From NCBI GenBank assembly GCA_013202725.1, contig JABMRH010000108.1, forward strand, positions 1 to 13,694: 13,694 nucleotides of DNA, given 5' to 3'. The notes under the pieces were generated by a model. The model made no database searches, was not told the DNA's origin, and saw only the letters and a program-made list of their open reading frames with translations. How positions within the stretch are numbered: the first letter of the stretch is position 1; each line of letters opens with the position of its first letter. Below, one piece after another: positions 1 to 5,823 of the stretch. Source of the stretch: Desulfobacteraceae bacterium (lineage in GTDB: Bacteria; Desulfobacterota; Desulfobacteria; Desulfobacterales; ETH-SRB1). A program made the position numbers and the translations under genes.

Positions 1-711
1 AGAGCCCGGGAAAGGCTGCGGCTTAAGGAGCAATTAACTAAAGCACAGCATCTGTCTTCGTTGGGAGAGATGGTGGCGGGTGTGTCCCATGAAATCCGGA
101 ATCCACTGGGAATCATCAGGAGTTCAGCCGCGCTTCTAAAGAAAAAAATGAACCATTTTGATCCTTCAAGCGCTATTCCGGATATAATTATCGAAGAATC
201 TGATCGACTAAATAATATAATAACAGATTTTTTAAGTTTTGCGAAACCTAAAATGCCGAACCTTGCCCCGTGCCGTGTTGAAGAAGTGCTTGACAGAAAT
301 ATTACTTTTCTTGCATCACAGATAGAAAAACAGGGCTATATAATTAAGAAGCATTATGATAATAATCTCCCGAAAATAATGGCCGATTCCGCCATGTTAT
401 ATCAGGCATTCCTTAACATATTGATAAACTCCATGCAGGCCATGCCAGGTGGCGGAAAAATAGATATTCAGCTTACTTCAAAGGATAACTCAGTAACAAT
501 TACTTTTGAAGATGAAGGGGAAGGTATGCCGGAAGATGTTATGGAAAAGATATGGGAACCTTTTTTTACTACAAAGGAAAAGGGTACGGGCCTGGGCCTG
601 GGCATTGTAAAAAACATTATCGAAATGCACAACGGAATTATTCACATTGATAACAGATCTACAAGAGGCGCTCAAGTCTTAGTTAAATTACCTGTTAAGC
701 AAGGGGCATAG
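1..711 (+). CDS. Sensor histidine kinase, C-terminal part (5' end outside the window)
   Basis: The reading frame is open from base 1, so this is the 3' part of a longer gene. The internal TTG at 61 lies inside the conserved H-box helix and is not the real start. Visible parts are a coiled linker (RLRLKEQLTKAQ), the H-box with phospho-acceptor His (VSHEIRNPLG), the N-box (LINSMQAMPGGG), the G1 box (DEGEGMPEDV), the F-box (WEPFFTTKEKGTG) and the G2 box (GLGLGIVKNII). This is a complete HisKA plus HATPase_c transmitter of the NtrB/ZraS class. It would autophosphorylate and pass phosphate to the regulator encoded 2 nt downstream. The sensor domain is not in the window, so the signal is unknown. 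Confidence 0.95.
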   Translation, partial: RARERLRLKEQLTKAQHLSSLGEMVAGVSHEIRNPLGIIRSSAALLKKKMNHFDPSSAIPDIIIEESDRLNNIITDFLSFAKPKMPNLAPCRVEEVLDRNITFLASQIEKQGYIIKKHYDNNLPKIMADSAMLYQAFLNILINSMQAMPGGGKIDIQLTSKDNSVTITFEDEGEGMPEDVMEKIWEPFFTTKEKGTGLGLGIVKNIIEMHNGIIHIDNRSTRGAQVLVKLPVKQGA

Positions 712-713
712 AC

Positions 714-2096
714 ATGGAGACTATCCTGATCGTAGATGATGAAAAAAATTATCCGCCCATATTAAGCGCTGTACTGGAAGAAGAAGGTTTTACAACCTTA
801 ACCGCCAATAGCGGTCAAGAGGCGCTTGAAATTCTGAACAACTCCGATGTTGACTTGGTTCTAACCGATATGAAAATGCCTTTAATGGACGGCATCGAGT
901 TGCTTGAAAAGATCAAGACCAGGAACACTGATCTTCCGGTCATAATGATGACTGCTTACGGCACAGTGGAAAAGGCGGTACAGGCAATGCAAAAAGGGGC
1001 TTACAATTATATTCTTAAGCCTTTTGATAATGAAAGGCTGGTTATTTATGTGAACAAAGCCATTGCAATGTACCGCATAGTCAAAGAAAACAGATATCTG
1101 CGTAATGCTGTAAAGTCAAAGTACAGTTTCAGCAACATAATCGGCAAAAGCAAGGCAATGCATGATGTTTTTGAGATAATCCGTAAAGTTGCGCCAACTA
1201 ATGCGACCGTCTTGATCGAAGGTGAAAGCGGCACAGGGAAAGAGCTGGCGGCAAAAGCCATTCACTTCAACAGCCCGAGGCGTGATAAACCTTTTATTGC
1301 CGTAAACTGCAGCGCCCTTGCTGAAAATCTTCTTGAAAGCGAACTTTTCGGCCACGAAAAAGGGGCATTTACCGGCGCCATAGCAATGAAGAAGGGGCGG
1401 TTTGAAATAGCTGATGAAGGGACACTGTTTCTGGATGAAATCGGCGAGCTTTCACAAGGTCTCCAGGTAAAATTATTACGAGTTCTCCAGGAAAAGGTTG
1501 TTGAAAGGGTCGGCGGAGTTAAGCCGGTTTCCGTCAATATCCGTATCATTGCCGCCACGAACAAACAGTTAAAGGAAGAGATGAAGCAGGGCCGCTTCAG
1601 GGAGGACCTGTTTTACAGGTTGAACGTAGTGAATATTGTCCTGCCGCCTCTGAAACAACGCATAGATGATCTCCGGCTTTTAATTAATCACTTTATAAAA
1701 AAATATGCTGACGAACGTAGCTCAGATACTCCTGTTAAGGATCTTGACAATGAAGTTGAACGTCTTTTTAACAATTACAACTGGCCCGGAAATGTTCGGG
1801 AACTGGAGAATGTTATTGAAAGGGCGATGATTATGTGTCCTGATGAAATCATCAGGGTCTCCGATCTTCCAAAGGATTTCAGGAATAATGTTGACAGTTC
1901 AATGTATCTTGACGGAATACCAAGCAATGCAAAATTATATGAGACTCTTGCTCTGGTTGAAAAAAATATGATCAAAAGGGCTTTGAAGCTCACAAATGAT
2001 GTTCAGTCCAATGCCGCTGAACTTCTCGGAATCGGCAAAAGCGGCTTGAGCAAAAAAATAAGCAGACACGGACTGTCTTCGGATATGGTCGAGTAG
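714..2096 (+). CDS. NtrC/ZraR-type sigma-54-dependent response regulator
   Basis: A 460-residue activator with three domains. The receiver (about 1-120) has all phosphorylation residues: D8/D9, acceptor D52, T80 and K102 in LKPFD. The central sigma-54 AAA+ domain (about 140-375) has Walker A GESGTGKE (170-177), an intact GAFTGA sigma-54-contact loop (217-222) and Walker B GTLFLDEIGE. A Fis-type helix-turn-helix lies at about 425-455 (NAAELLGIGKSGLSKKISRHG). The gene starts 2 nt after the kinase stop, so the pair is co-transcribed and the kinase is its cognate partner. An 8-bp tandem repeat (GTCGAGTA, nearly three copies, 2088-2110) spans the stop codon; the first copy already holds the stop, so slippage would not extend the protein. 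The nearest plausible target is the sigma-54 promoter at 2280, about 180 bp downstream of this gene. Confidence 0.97.
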   Translation: METILIVDDEKNYPPILSAVLEEEGFTTLTANSGQEALEILNNSDVDLVLTDMKMPLMDGIELLEKIKTRNTDLPVIMMTAYGTVEKAVQAMQKGAYNYILKPFDNERLVIYVNKAIAMYRIVKENRYLRNAVKSKYSFSNIIGKSKAMHDVFEIIRKVAPTNATVLIEGESGTGKELAAKAIHFNSPRRDKPFIAVNCSALAENLLESELFGHEKGAFTGAIAMKKGRFEIADEGTLFLDEIGELSQGLQVKLLRVLQEKVVERVGGVKPVSVNIRIIAATNKQLKEEMKQGRFREDLFYRLNVVNIVLPPLKQRIDDLRLLINHFIKKYADERSSDTPVKDLDNEVERLFNNYNWPGNVRELENVIERAMIMCPDEIIRVSDLPKDFRNNVDSSMYLDGIPSNAKLYETLALVEKNMIKRALKLTNDVQSNAAELLGIGKSGLSKKISRHGLSSDMVE

Positions 2097-2124
2097 TCGA
2101 GTAGTCGAGTGAGGGAAAAATAAA

Positions 2125-2177
2125 AAACGCAATCGGTTTCCAAATGGAAACCAGGCGTTTCTAAATGGAAACCGATT
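2125..2177 (-). terminator. Candidate intrinsic terminator for the minus-strand cluster, overlapping the palindromes
   Basis: Read on the minus strand, a hairpin (GGTTTCCA / TGGAAACC, with an outer GAAACGC / GCGTTT stem) is followed by a T-rich run, TTTTTTATTTTT, at about 2112-2127. It lies beyond the last minus-strand gene, where the convergent transcript should end. A longer alternative stem pairs AATCGGTTTCCA (2131-2142) with TGGAAACCGATT (2166-2177). On the + strand only four T's follow, so stopping of the two-component operon here would be weak. The same palindromes are proposed below as activator sites; one DNA stretch could do both. Confidence 0.5.
2135..2173. promoter_or_regulatory. 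Tandem palindromic upstream activator sites (putative NtrC-type enhancer)
   Basis: Two copies of one dyad lie side by side. The first is GGTTTCCAAATGGAAACC (2135-2152), symmetric apart from its AA centre. The second is CGTTTCTAAATGGAAACC (2156-2173), slightly degenerate. Their centres are 21 bp apart, about two helical turns, as expected for cooperative dimers of an NtrC-type activator. They lie about 140-160 bp upstream of the start predicted from the sigma-54 promoter at 2280, a usual enhancer distance, and just after the regulator gene. That the adjacent response regulator binds here is inference. Confidence 0.55.
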
Positions 2178-2226
2178 TTGGTAATAATAAATGGTTTATA
2201 ATGGCAAGCAATCTTAACGAAGAATA

Positions 2227-2239
2227 TAACCTATTGATA
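2227..2239 (-). promoter_or_regulatory. IHF-consensus site between enhancer and promoter
   Basis: On the minus strand TATCAATAGGTTA matches the IHF consensus WATCAANNNNTTR at every fixed position. It lies between the tandem palindromes and the sigma-54 promoter, where IHF bends DNA so an enhancer-bound activator can touch the polymerase. The short consensus could occur by chance; position is what makes it notable. Confidence 0.45.
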
Positions 2240-2326
2240 ACTCAGCAATAAAGGAGTTGGGCGCATTAGCCATACAACCTGGCACGCAAGTTGCTTAGCT
2301 AATAGATAACCTGATAATTTTTTCAT
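2231..2326 (-). CDS. Possible 31-residue peptide, antisense to the small RNA
   Basis: An ATG at 2326 is preceded by a strong AAGGAG with 8 nt spacing and opens 31 codons, starting MKKLSGYLLAKQLACQVVWL. The peptide is short, basic at its N-terminus and moderately hydrophobic, and I recognise no family. It would be transcribed only by read-through from the metallo-hydrolase gene upstream. The whole ORF lies on the opposite strand of the sigma-54 promoter and small RNA, so its apparent ribosome-binding site may simply be the complement of the RNA's CUCCUU tract. Real gene or antisense artefact cannot be decided from sequence; I lean to artefact. Confidence 0.2.
   Translation of the reverse strand: MKKLSGYLLAKQLACQVVWLMRPTPLLLSYQ
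2280..2295 (+). promoter_or_regulatory. Sigma-54 (-24/-12) promoter
   Basis: TGGCACGCAAGTTGCT fits the sigma-54 consensus TGGCAC-N5-TTGCW with no mismatch. The invariant GG (2281-2282) and GC (2293-2294) are separated by exactly 10 nt. The predicted start is at about 2305-2306. No + strand gene follows; the next element is an intrinsic terminator, so the product should be a short RNA. Confidence 0.75.
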
Positions 2327-2379
2327 CTGTTTTTCTCCTTAACGGCCAAGCATACCTCCCATGTTTGGCCGATTTTTTT
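2306..2379 (+). ncRNA. Putative sigma-54-dependent small RNA, about 73 nt
   Basis: The predicted transcript runs from the start set by the -24/-12 promoter to the T-run of the terminator hairpin. It begins with an A/U-rich single-stranded part containing UAAUUUUUUCAU, a plausible Hfq site. A pyrimidine tract UUUUUCUCCUUAA follows, then the terminator stem with loop ACCUCCC. Both CUCCUU and ACCUCC resemble the anti-Shine-Dalgarno tail of 16S rRNA, so the RNA could mask ribosome-binding sites. No open frame of useful length lies in it. Sigma-54-controlled small RNAs tied to two-component systems are known (GlmY with GlrKR in enterobacteria). I do not recognise this RNA as a described family. 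Confidence 0.55.
2343..2379 (+). terminator. Rho-independent terminator of the small RNA
   Basis: The arms 2343-2353 (CGGCCAAGCAT) and 2361-2371 (ATGTTTGGCCG) form an 11-bp stem with one G-U pair and a 7-nt loop ACCTCCC. ATTTTTTT follows directly. The T-run is on the + strand only, so direction is clear. It would also stop any read-through from the two-component operon. Confidence 0.85.
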
Positions 2380-2382
2380 CTC

Positions 2383-2535
2383 CTAAAACCCTATATGTTT
2401 TCGCCCTTTATGAAAGTTCTTAACCTCAGCTTCCTCTTGCAATGCCTGTACCAATGATTGAGGGCTCAGATCTTCAGCCCATAGCACCCCAAGTCCGCCC
2501 CCCAATCGTAATCGGTTTTCATAGCTATAACGCAA
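2383..2535 (-). other. Open 50-codon stretch with coding-like composition, possible gene remnant
   Basis: After the metallo-hydrolase stop, overlapping its last 11 nt, another minus-strand frame is open for 50 codons to a TAG at 2383. The only upstream start is a TTG at 2535 with no clear ribosome-binding site. The translation reads like ordinary protein: ENRLRLGGGLGVLWAEDLSP, then SLVQALQEEAEVKNF, ending KGRKHIGF. It could be the 3' remnant of a degraded gene or a small coupled protein. No family recognised. Nothing else was seen in 2380-2524. Confidence 0.25.
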
Positions 2536-3160
2536 TTATTTTTCCCGCGCCGCCGGGGATATATTTTTCAGGATACAGTGTCGCGATTTCCTGTATATAC
2601 TGAGTGCAATGGGTCGGGCAAATTTTTTTCAGATCATCTATCAGATCGAAATCATTGAATCCGTGCAGGCCGCCGACCAGTGTGGTAACGTTGCCGAATC
2701 TGGATGCCGCTCCGACAATTTCCCGCACCCCCGGATGGGAACATCCCGCGACAACAGCCACTTCATCCCCTATCCGGATGACAAGGGATTGCTCAATATG
2801 TTTAATCTCGCCTGTGGAATAGATATTCTCACAAATTTTAAGCGCATCATTGATCCTTACCGTGTTAACGGCTTTATCGGCTCCTTTGCAGGAATTCGGT
2901 AGATACACGCTACCCTGGTTTTTTTTCAAAACATCCAAAAGCCCGCCCGTGTGGTCCCAGTGATCATGTGATATAAAAACCATGTCTATTTCAGAAGGAT
3001 CAATATCGAGTTTTTTCATGTTATTAAGCAGAATTTCGCCTTTTGCGCCGGTATCAAAGAGAATCTTCCGGTCGTATGCTTCAACAAGGCAGGAAAATCC
3101 CCAGTCCGGCGTAAGATTTTTATCCCATGCGGTATTGTCGTATATAATAGTGATTTTCAT
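2525..3160 (-). CDS. Metallo-beta-lactamase-fold hydrolase (COG1237-like)
   Basis: A 211-residue protein with the metal-binding motif SHDHWDHTGG (H65, H67, D69, H70) and further likely ligands in AGCSHPG (H142) and GGLHGF (H166). The C-terminal part, PTHCTQ...YIPGGAGKII, resembles the archaeal-type COG1237 group annotated as related to dihydropteroate-type synthases, but the protein is shorter than most members of that group. Cytoplasmic; no signal peptide. It is the last clear gene of the minus-strand cluster, 95 nt after the CGGC-like gene. The ribosome-binding site is weak and an imperfect hairpin lies just upstream, so expression may be set separately. The substrate is unknown; context suggests a role beside Fe-S or metal cofactor proteins. 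Confidence 0.85.
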   Translation of the reverse strand: MKITIIYDNTAWDKNLTPDWGFSCLVEAYDRKILFDTGAKGEILLNNMKKLDIDPSEIDMVFISHDHWDHTGGLLDVLKKNQGSVYLPNSCKGADKAVNTVRINDALKICENIYSTGEIKHIEQSLVIRIGDEVAVVAGCSHPGVREIVGAASRFGNVTTLVGGLHGFNDFDLIDDLKKICPTHCTQYIQEIATLYPEKYIPGGAGKIIAL

Positions 3161-3187
3161 GAGACTGCTTTATCCAATTCTTTTCAC

Positions 3188-3230
3188 AGCGGAGGATTTA
3201 TGAGCAAAACAGATCGGTTTTATCTCCGCT
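3188..3230 (-). other. Hairpin in the CGGC / metallo-hydrolase gap
   Basis: AGCGGAG (3188-3194) pairs with CTCCGCT (3224-3230), and inside it AAAAC (3206-3210) pairs with GTTTT (3217-3221). The structure fills most of the 95-nt gap ahead of the metallo-hydrolase start. No T-run follows on the minus strand, so it is not a simple terminator; an mRNA processing or stability element is possible. Confidence 0.35.
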
Positions 3231-3255
3231 TTCATATATCTTATGGGGGGCTGTT

Positions 3256-3564
3256 TCAGTGATAGTCATGCGTGCCCAGCACCACTGGCACACCGGTTGT
3301 CTCCTCAAGGATTTTTGCCATTTCTTCCGGGGAAATATAGGGGCATGCCGGTTTCGCATTGACCATGCATGAGCTGAAGTGGATAACATCGGGCTTTGTT
3401 TCCGAGAGTTTTATGGCCATGCCGGTATTCGATGCATTTGAAATCATTTTGCCCACCCAGTCCGCTGTGTCTACTCGATAAACACCTTTTTCATCTCGAC
3501 CTGCAATTTTTTTGGCGTTTTCAACATTTACATGTACGGTAATTAATTCTTTGGATGCCGTCAT
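3256..3564 (-). CDS. CGGC-domain-like small metal-binding protein
   Basis: A 102-residue protein. Its second half follows the C-terminal pattern of CGGC-domain proteins: PDVIHFSSC (C66), then KPACPY (C74), then a Thr/Gly-rich end with GTHDYH (H99, H102). The CGGC tetrad that names the family is absent; the first half (MTASKELITVHVNVENAKKI onward) has no cysteine. It is therefore a truncated or divergent member, with C66, C74 and the terminal histidines as possible metal ligands. Its ATG overlaps the TGA of the scaffold gene upstream (ATGA, 4 nt), so translation is coupled to the IscU-like protein. Role unknown; likely metal handling. Confidence 0.6.
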   Translation of the reverse strand: MTASKELITVHVNVENAKKIAGRDEKGVYRVDTADWVGKMISNASNTGMAIKLSETKPDVIHFSSCMVNAKPACPYISPEEMAKILEETTGVPVVLGTHDYH

Positions 3565-4007
3565 TTTTCGCCCGGTATATTGTCTTTAATTAAATAGCTA
3601 TGCAACGCTTCCTGGAGAGTCTCTGCGGCAAGCAAGGCGCAGTGCTCATCCTCTTTTGGAAATCTGCCGATTTTTTGTAATACAATTTCACCGGTGATTT
3701 CAGAAAGTTCATCAGGATTTTTTCCGATTGCCATCTCTGCTGTAAAAGAACCGCATACCGTGCTTGAACCACAGCCATCAGTGACATATGATGCTTCACT
3801 TACACGGTCATTTTTAAATTTCAGGTAAATCTCCATTGTGTCACCACAGCTACCCGTAATACGCCCATGCGCATCAGGATTTTCCAGCTTTCCCTTGTAA
3901 AGAGGATTGCGCCAGCGCTGAAAACCTGCTTCCCCGAAGGCTTCTTTCGTTTCATCAAATATCTGCTCCTGCAGAGTTTCTACAAAAGCATCAAAATGGT
4001 CGCTCAT
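3561..4007 (-). CDS. IscU/NifU-type iron-sulfur cluster scaffold
   Basis: A 148-residue protein with the three scaffold cysteines of the NifU N-terminal family: C54 in SCGDTM with the following Asp (D56), C79 in TDGCGSS, and C123 in EHCALLAAETL. It differs from housekeeping IscU by an N-terminal extension of about 45 residues (starting MSDHFDAFVETLQEQ) and by lacking the usual LPPVK-type chaperone-binding stretch. It is thus a cluster-specific scaffold-like protein that could assemble or hold an Fe-S unit for the NifX and MinD proteins encoded upstream. The start ATG at 4007 is preceded by AAAGGA about 10 nt away. Confidence 0.85.
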   Translation of the reverse strand: MSDHFDAFVETLQEQIFDETKEAFGEAGFQRWRNPLYKGKLENPDAHGRITGSCGDTMEIYLKFKNDRVSEASYVTDGCGSSTVCGSFTAEMAIGKNPDELSEITGEIVLQKIGRFPKEDEHCALLAAETLQEALHSYLIKDNIPGEK

Positions 4008-4048
4008 ATGAATTCTTTCCTTTTGTTAAAATTAAATGATATGAAAAT

Positions 4049-4154
4049 TTATTTTAGGTTTTTGATTCTGGATTCAATATTTTCCATCTGTTTTTTCAAT
4101 ATATGCGCTTGCTGCCAGAAAAATTCAGATCTTTTTAGGATTGCCCTTCGACAT
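4049..4154 (-). pseudogene. Frameshifted DUF5320-like small gene remnant
   Basis: An ATG at 4154, inside the end of the ORP-like gene in another frame, opens MSKGNPKK and stops after nine codons. If one base is skipped at the run of five A's (about 4132-4136), the frame continues RSEFFWQQAHILKKQMENIE and SRIKNLK to a TAA at 4049. The result is a 34-residue protein with a basic start and an amphipathic helix. That helix resembles the C-terminal coiled coil of the DUF5320 protein at 7304-7648 (LKVQADSAKNMLDSINKRL). No strong ribosome-binding site is seen. It accounts for most of the 127-nt gap 4008-4134. Sequencing error, frameshift mutation and programmed +1 shift are all possible. Confidence 0.35.
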
Positions 4155-4494
4155 TAGCGCCATCAGCAAAGGGCACTTTCCCTTCATTAAAGGTTTTTAC
4201 AGCATCCCTGACCGTGCCGCTGACATCAATTGCCACCTTTACCCCTGCAGCCTCAAGCGTCTTAAATGCACTGGGGCCGCAGAAACCTGTAAGCAAAACC
4301 TCCGCGCCTTTGTCGCTTACCATGGCGGCCGCCTGAATCCCGGCGCCTCTAAACGCGTTTACATTCTCTGAATTATTCAACACCTCAACCTCAAGACTGA
4401 GTGTATCAACTATAAGAATGTAGGCAGCGCGCCCGAATCTGGGGTCAACCTGTGAATCAAGATCCGTTCCTTTGGATGTAACAGCTATTTTCAT
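4135..4494 (-). CDS. NifX/NifB-domain protein, orange-protein (ORP)-like
   Basis: A 119-residue single-domain member of the dinitrogenase Fe-Mo cofactor family. It opens with MKIAVTSKGTDLDSQVDPRF, carrying the VDPRFGRA signature, and has LLTGFCGPSA at mid-length with the only cysteine, C72. Length and start match the orange protein of Desulfovibrio, which carries a Mo-Cu-sulfide cluster bound without covalent ligands. That this copy binds the same cluster is inference from family and neighbours. A good ribosome-binding site (AAAGGAG, 8 nt before ATG) overlaps the gap after the other NifX gene. That site is complementary over nine bases (AAGGAGAAA) to the pyrimidine tract of the putative small RNA at 2306-2379. 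Confidence 0.85.
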   Translation of the reverse strand: MKIAVTSKGTDLDSQVDPRFGRAAYILIVDTLSLEVEVLNNSENVNAFRGAGIQAAAMVSDKGAEVLLTGFCGPSAFKTLEAAGVKVAIDVSGTVRDAVKTFNEGKVPFADGANVEGQS

Positions 4495-4508
4495 TTTTTA
4501 TTTCTCCT

Positions 4509-4898
4509 TTATGCCGGATTCATTCCACCACCACCGCAAACCTGGTCGTTTGCAATAATTTGCAGATTGCCTGCGATAAGATCTTTAACCACAGGCCTTA
4601 TGTCAGCCCGTTCGCCGTCATAATAGACATCAATACCTACCTGTCCGAACCCCATAAGCGGTCGCATGCCGATTCCTCCGACGACGAGAGCGTTAACTTT
4701 ATGTTCCGCCAGCAGGTTGACAGGAACCATGCATCCGCCCTGGACATGTTCCTGGTTCTGTAGTGTTGAAACATTTTTTATTTCTCCGTTTTCCACATCA
4801 ATAAAAGTAAACACTTCACAATGGCCGAAATGTCCTGCCCTGGTTCCGTCAAGACCGCCCTGTCCGTTGGATGGAACCGCGATTCTTCCGTCTTTCAT
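4509..4898 (-). CDS. NifX/NifB-domain protein, His/Cys-rich variant
   Basis: A 129-residue protein of the dinitrogenase Fe-Mo cofactor family, distinct from its neighbour. It has GHFGHC (C27), EHVQGGCMVPVNLL (C56), GGIGMRPL and a Gly-rich tail VCGGGGMNP (C121). The extra cysteines and histidines suggest direct metal or metal-sulfide binding. It lies between the MinD-type ATPase genes and the ORP-like gene, 14 nt before the latter, consistent with one operon and perhaps a hetero-complex. The ribosome-binding site AAGGAG sits inside a small hairpin (see 4902-4916). Confidence 0.85.
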   Translation of the reverse strand: MKDGRIAVPSNGQGGLDGTRAGHFGHCEVFTFIDVENGEIKNVSTLQNQEHVQGGCMVPVNLLAEHKVNALVVGGIGMRPLMGFGQVGIDVYYDGERADIRPVVKDLIAGNLQIIANDQVCGGGGMNPA

Positions 4899-4901
4899 AA
4901 T

Positions 4902-4916
4902 AAAAGGTCTCCTTTT
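4902..4916 (-). promoter_or_regulatory. Hairpin enclosing the ribosome-binding site of the NifX gene
   Basis: On the minus strand AAAAGG-AGA-CCTTTT folds into a 6-bp stem with a 3-nt loop that covers the AAGGAG, 10 nt before the ATG at 4898. It is A/U-rich and probably marginal in stability, so it may only tune translation. Confidence 0.3.
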
Positions 4917-4938
4917 AATTTAATAATATTTTAATCCA

Positions 4939-5817
4939 TTATTCCTTTTTGTTCATGGCCGGTGATGTAATAATCTGGTTCCATATCTCTCTGACGATCA
5001 GACTGATCTTTGAGTCATTTTTATATTCAATAATATTTTTACCCTGAATCATAGATTCTGTAAAAACAGGATCAAACGGAATACGACCGAGAACCGACAG
5101 GTTTTTCTTTCGGGCCAGTTTTTCAATCGCCTCTGCCTGCTCAGGATTCAAATCAGCCTTGTTAACGCATACCATGCACGGCACTTTAAAATTGGTTGCA
5201 AGCTGCGTGACCCGTTCCATATCATGCAGCCCGGAAACCGTGGGCTCAGTTACAATAATCAGAGCGGTGGCACCGCCGAGTGAAGCGATAACCGGACACC
5301 CTATGCCTGGCGGGCCATCGGTAAGGATCAGGTCGATATTTTTACTTTCAGCGAGCTTTTTTGCCTCCTGCCTGACAAGAACAACCAGCTTGCCGGAATT
5401 TTCTTCAGCAATGCCGAGTCTTGCATGAACCATCGGGCCAAACCGTGTTTCTGAAATGTACCATTCTCCGCATGTTTTGATCGGAAAATCGATTGCCCGT
5501 TCAGGGCAGAGATCCACACAGACCCCGCAGCCCTCGCATTCAATTTCATCAACCTTAAAACCTTCTTTAACAGCATCAAACCGGCAAACTTCCATACAGA
5601 GACCGCACCCGGTGCATTGATCCGGATTAATGACCGCAATGCCGCCGCCCTTAAAATCGGTGCGTTGTTTGATATCAGGAGCCATCAGCAGATGGAGGTC
5701 TGAGGCATCTACATCCGCATCGCACAGAACACTGTTTTTTGACAGAGACGCAAAAGCAGATGTCAAACTTGTCTTTCCGGTACCGCCTTTGCCGCTTAAA
5801 ACCACCAGTTCTCTCAT
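4939..5817 (-). CDS. MinD/Mrp-type P-loop ATPase with inserted 2x[4Fe-4S] ferredoxin domain
   Basis: A 292-residue protein. The deviant Walker A, GKGGTGKT (9-16), is of the MinD/Mrp/NifH class. A ferredoxin insert has two cluster motifs: CTGCGLCMEVC (C68, C71, C74, C78) and CEGCGVCVDLC (C94, C97, C100, C104). DGPPGIGCPV (167-176) is the switch/Walker B region. Such pairs occur in the ORP cluster of Desulfovibrio, where the ATPases associate with the orange protein. The likely role is ATP-driven insertion or reduction of a metal-sulfur cofactor in the cytoplasm; this is inference. The gene starts 6 nt after the stop of its paralogue and is read in tandem with it. Confidence 0.93.
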   Translation of the reverse strand: MRELVVLSGKGGTGKTSLTSAFASLSKNSVLCDADVDASDLHLLMAPDIKQRTDFKGGGIAVINPDQCTGCGLCMEVCRFDAVKEGFKVDEIECEGCGVCVDLCPERAIDFPIKTCGEWYISETRFGPMVHARLGIAEENSGKLVVLVRQEAKKLAESKNIDLILTDGPPGIGCPVIASLGGATALIIVTEPTVSGLHDMERVTQLATNFKVPCMVCVNKADLNPEQAEAIEKLARKKNLSVLGRIPFDPVFTESMIQGKNIIEYKNDSKISLIVREIWNQIITSPAMNKKE

Positions 5818-5823
5818 TGAATT

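Noticed and set aside
2088..2110. 8-bp tandem repeat (GTCGAGTA) across the response-regulator stop as a phase-variation switch
   Set aside because: The first repeat unit already contains the in-frame TAG, so gain or loss of units cannot change the protein end.
2221..2379. Riboswitch for a downstream + strand gene
   Set aside because: No + strand gene follows within the window and the promoter/terminator spacing leaves room for only about 37 nt before the terminator stem, too little for a known aptamer.
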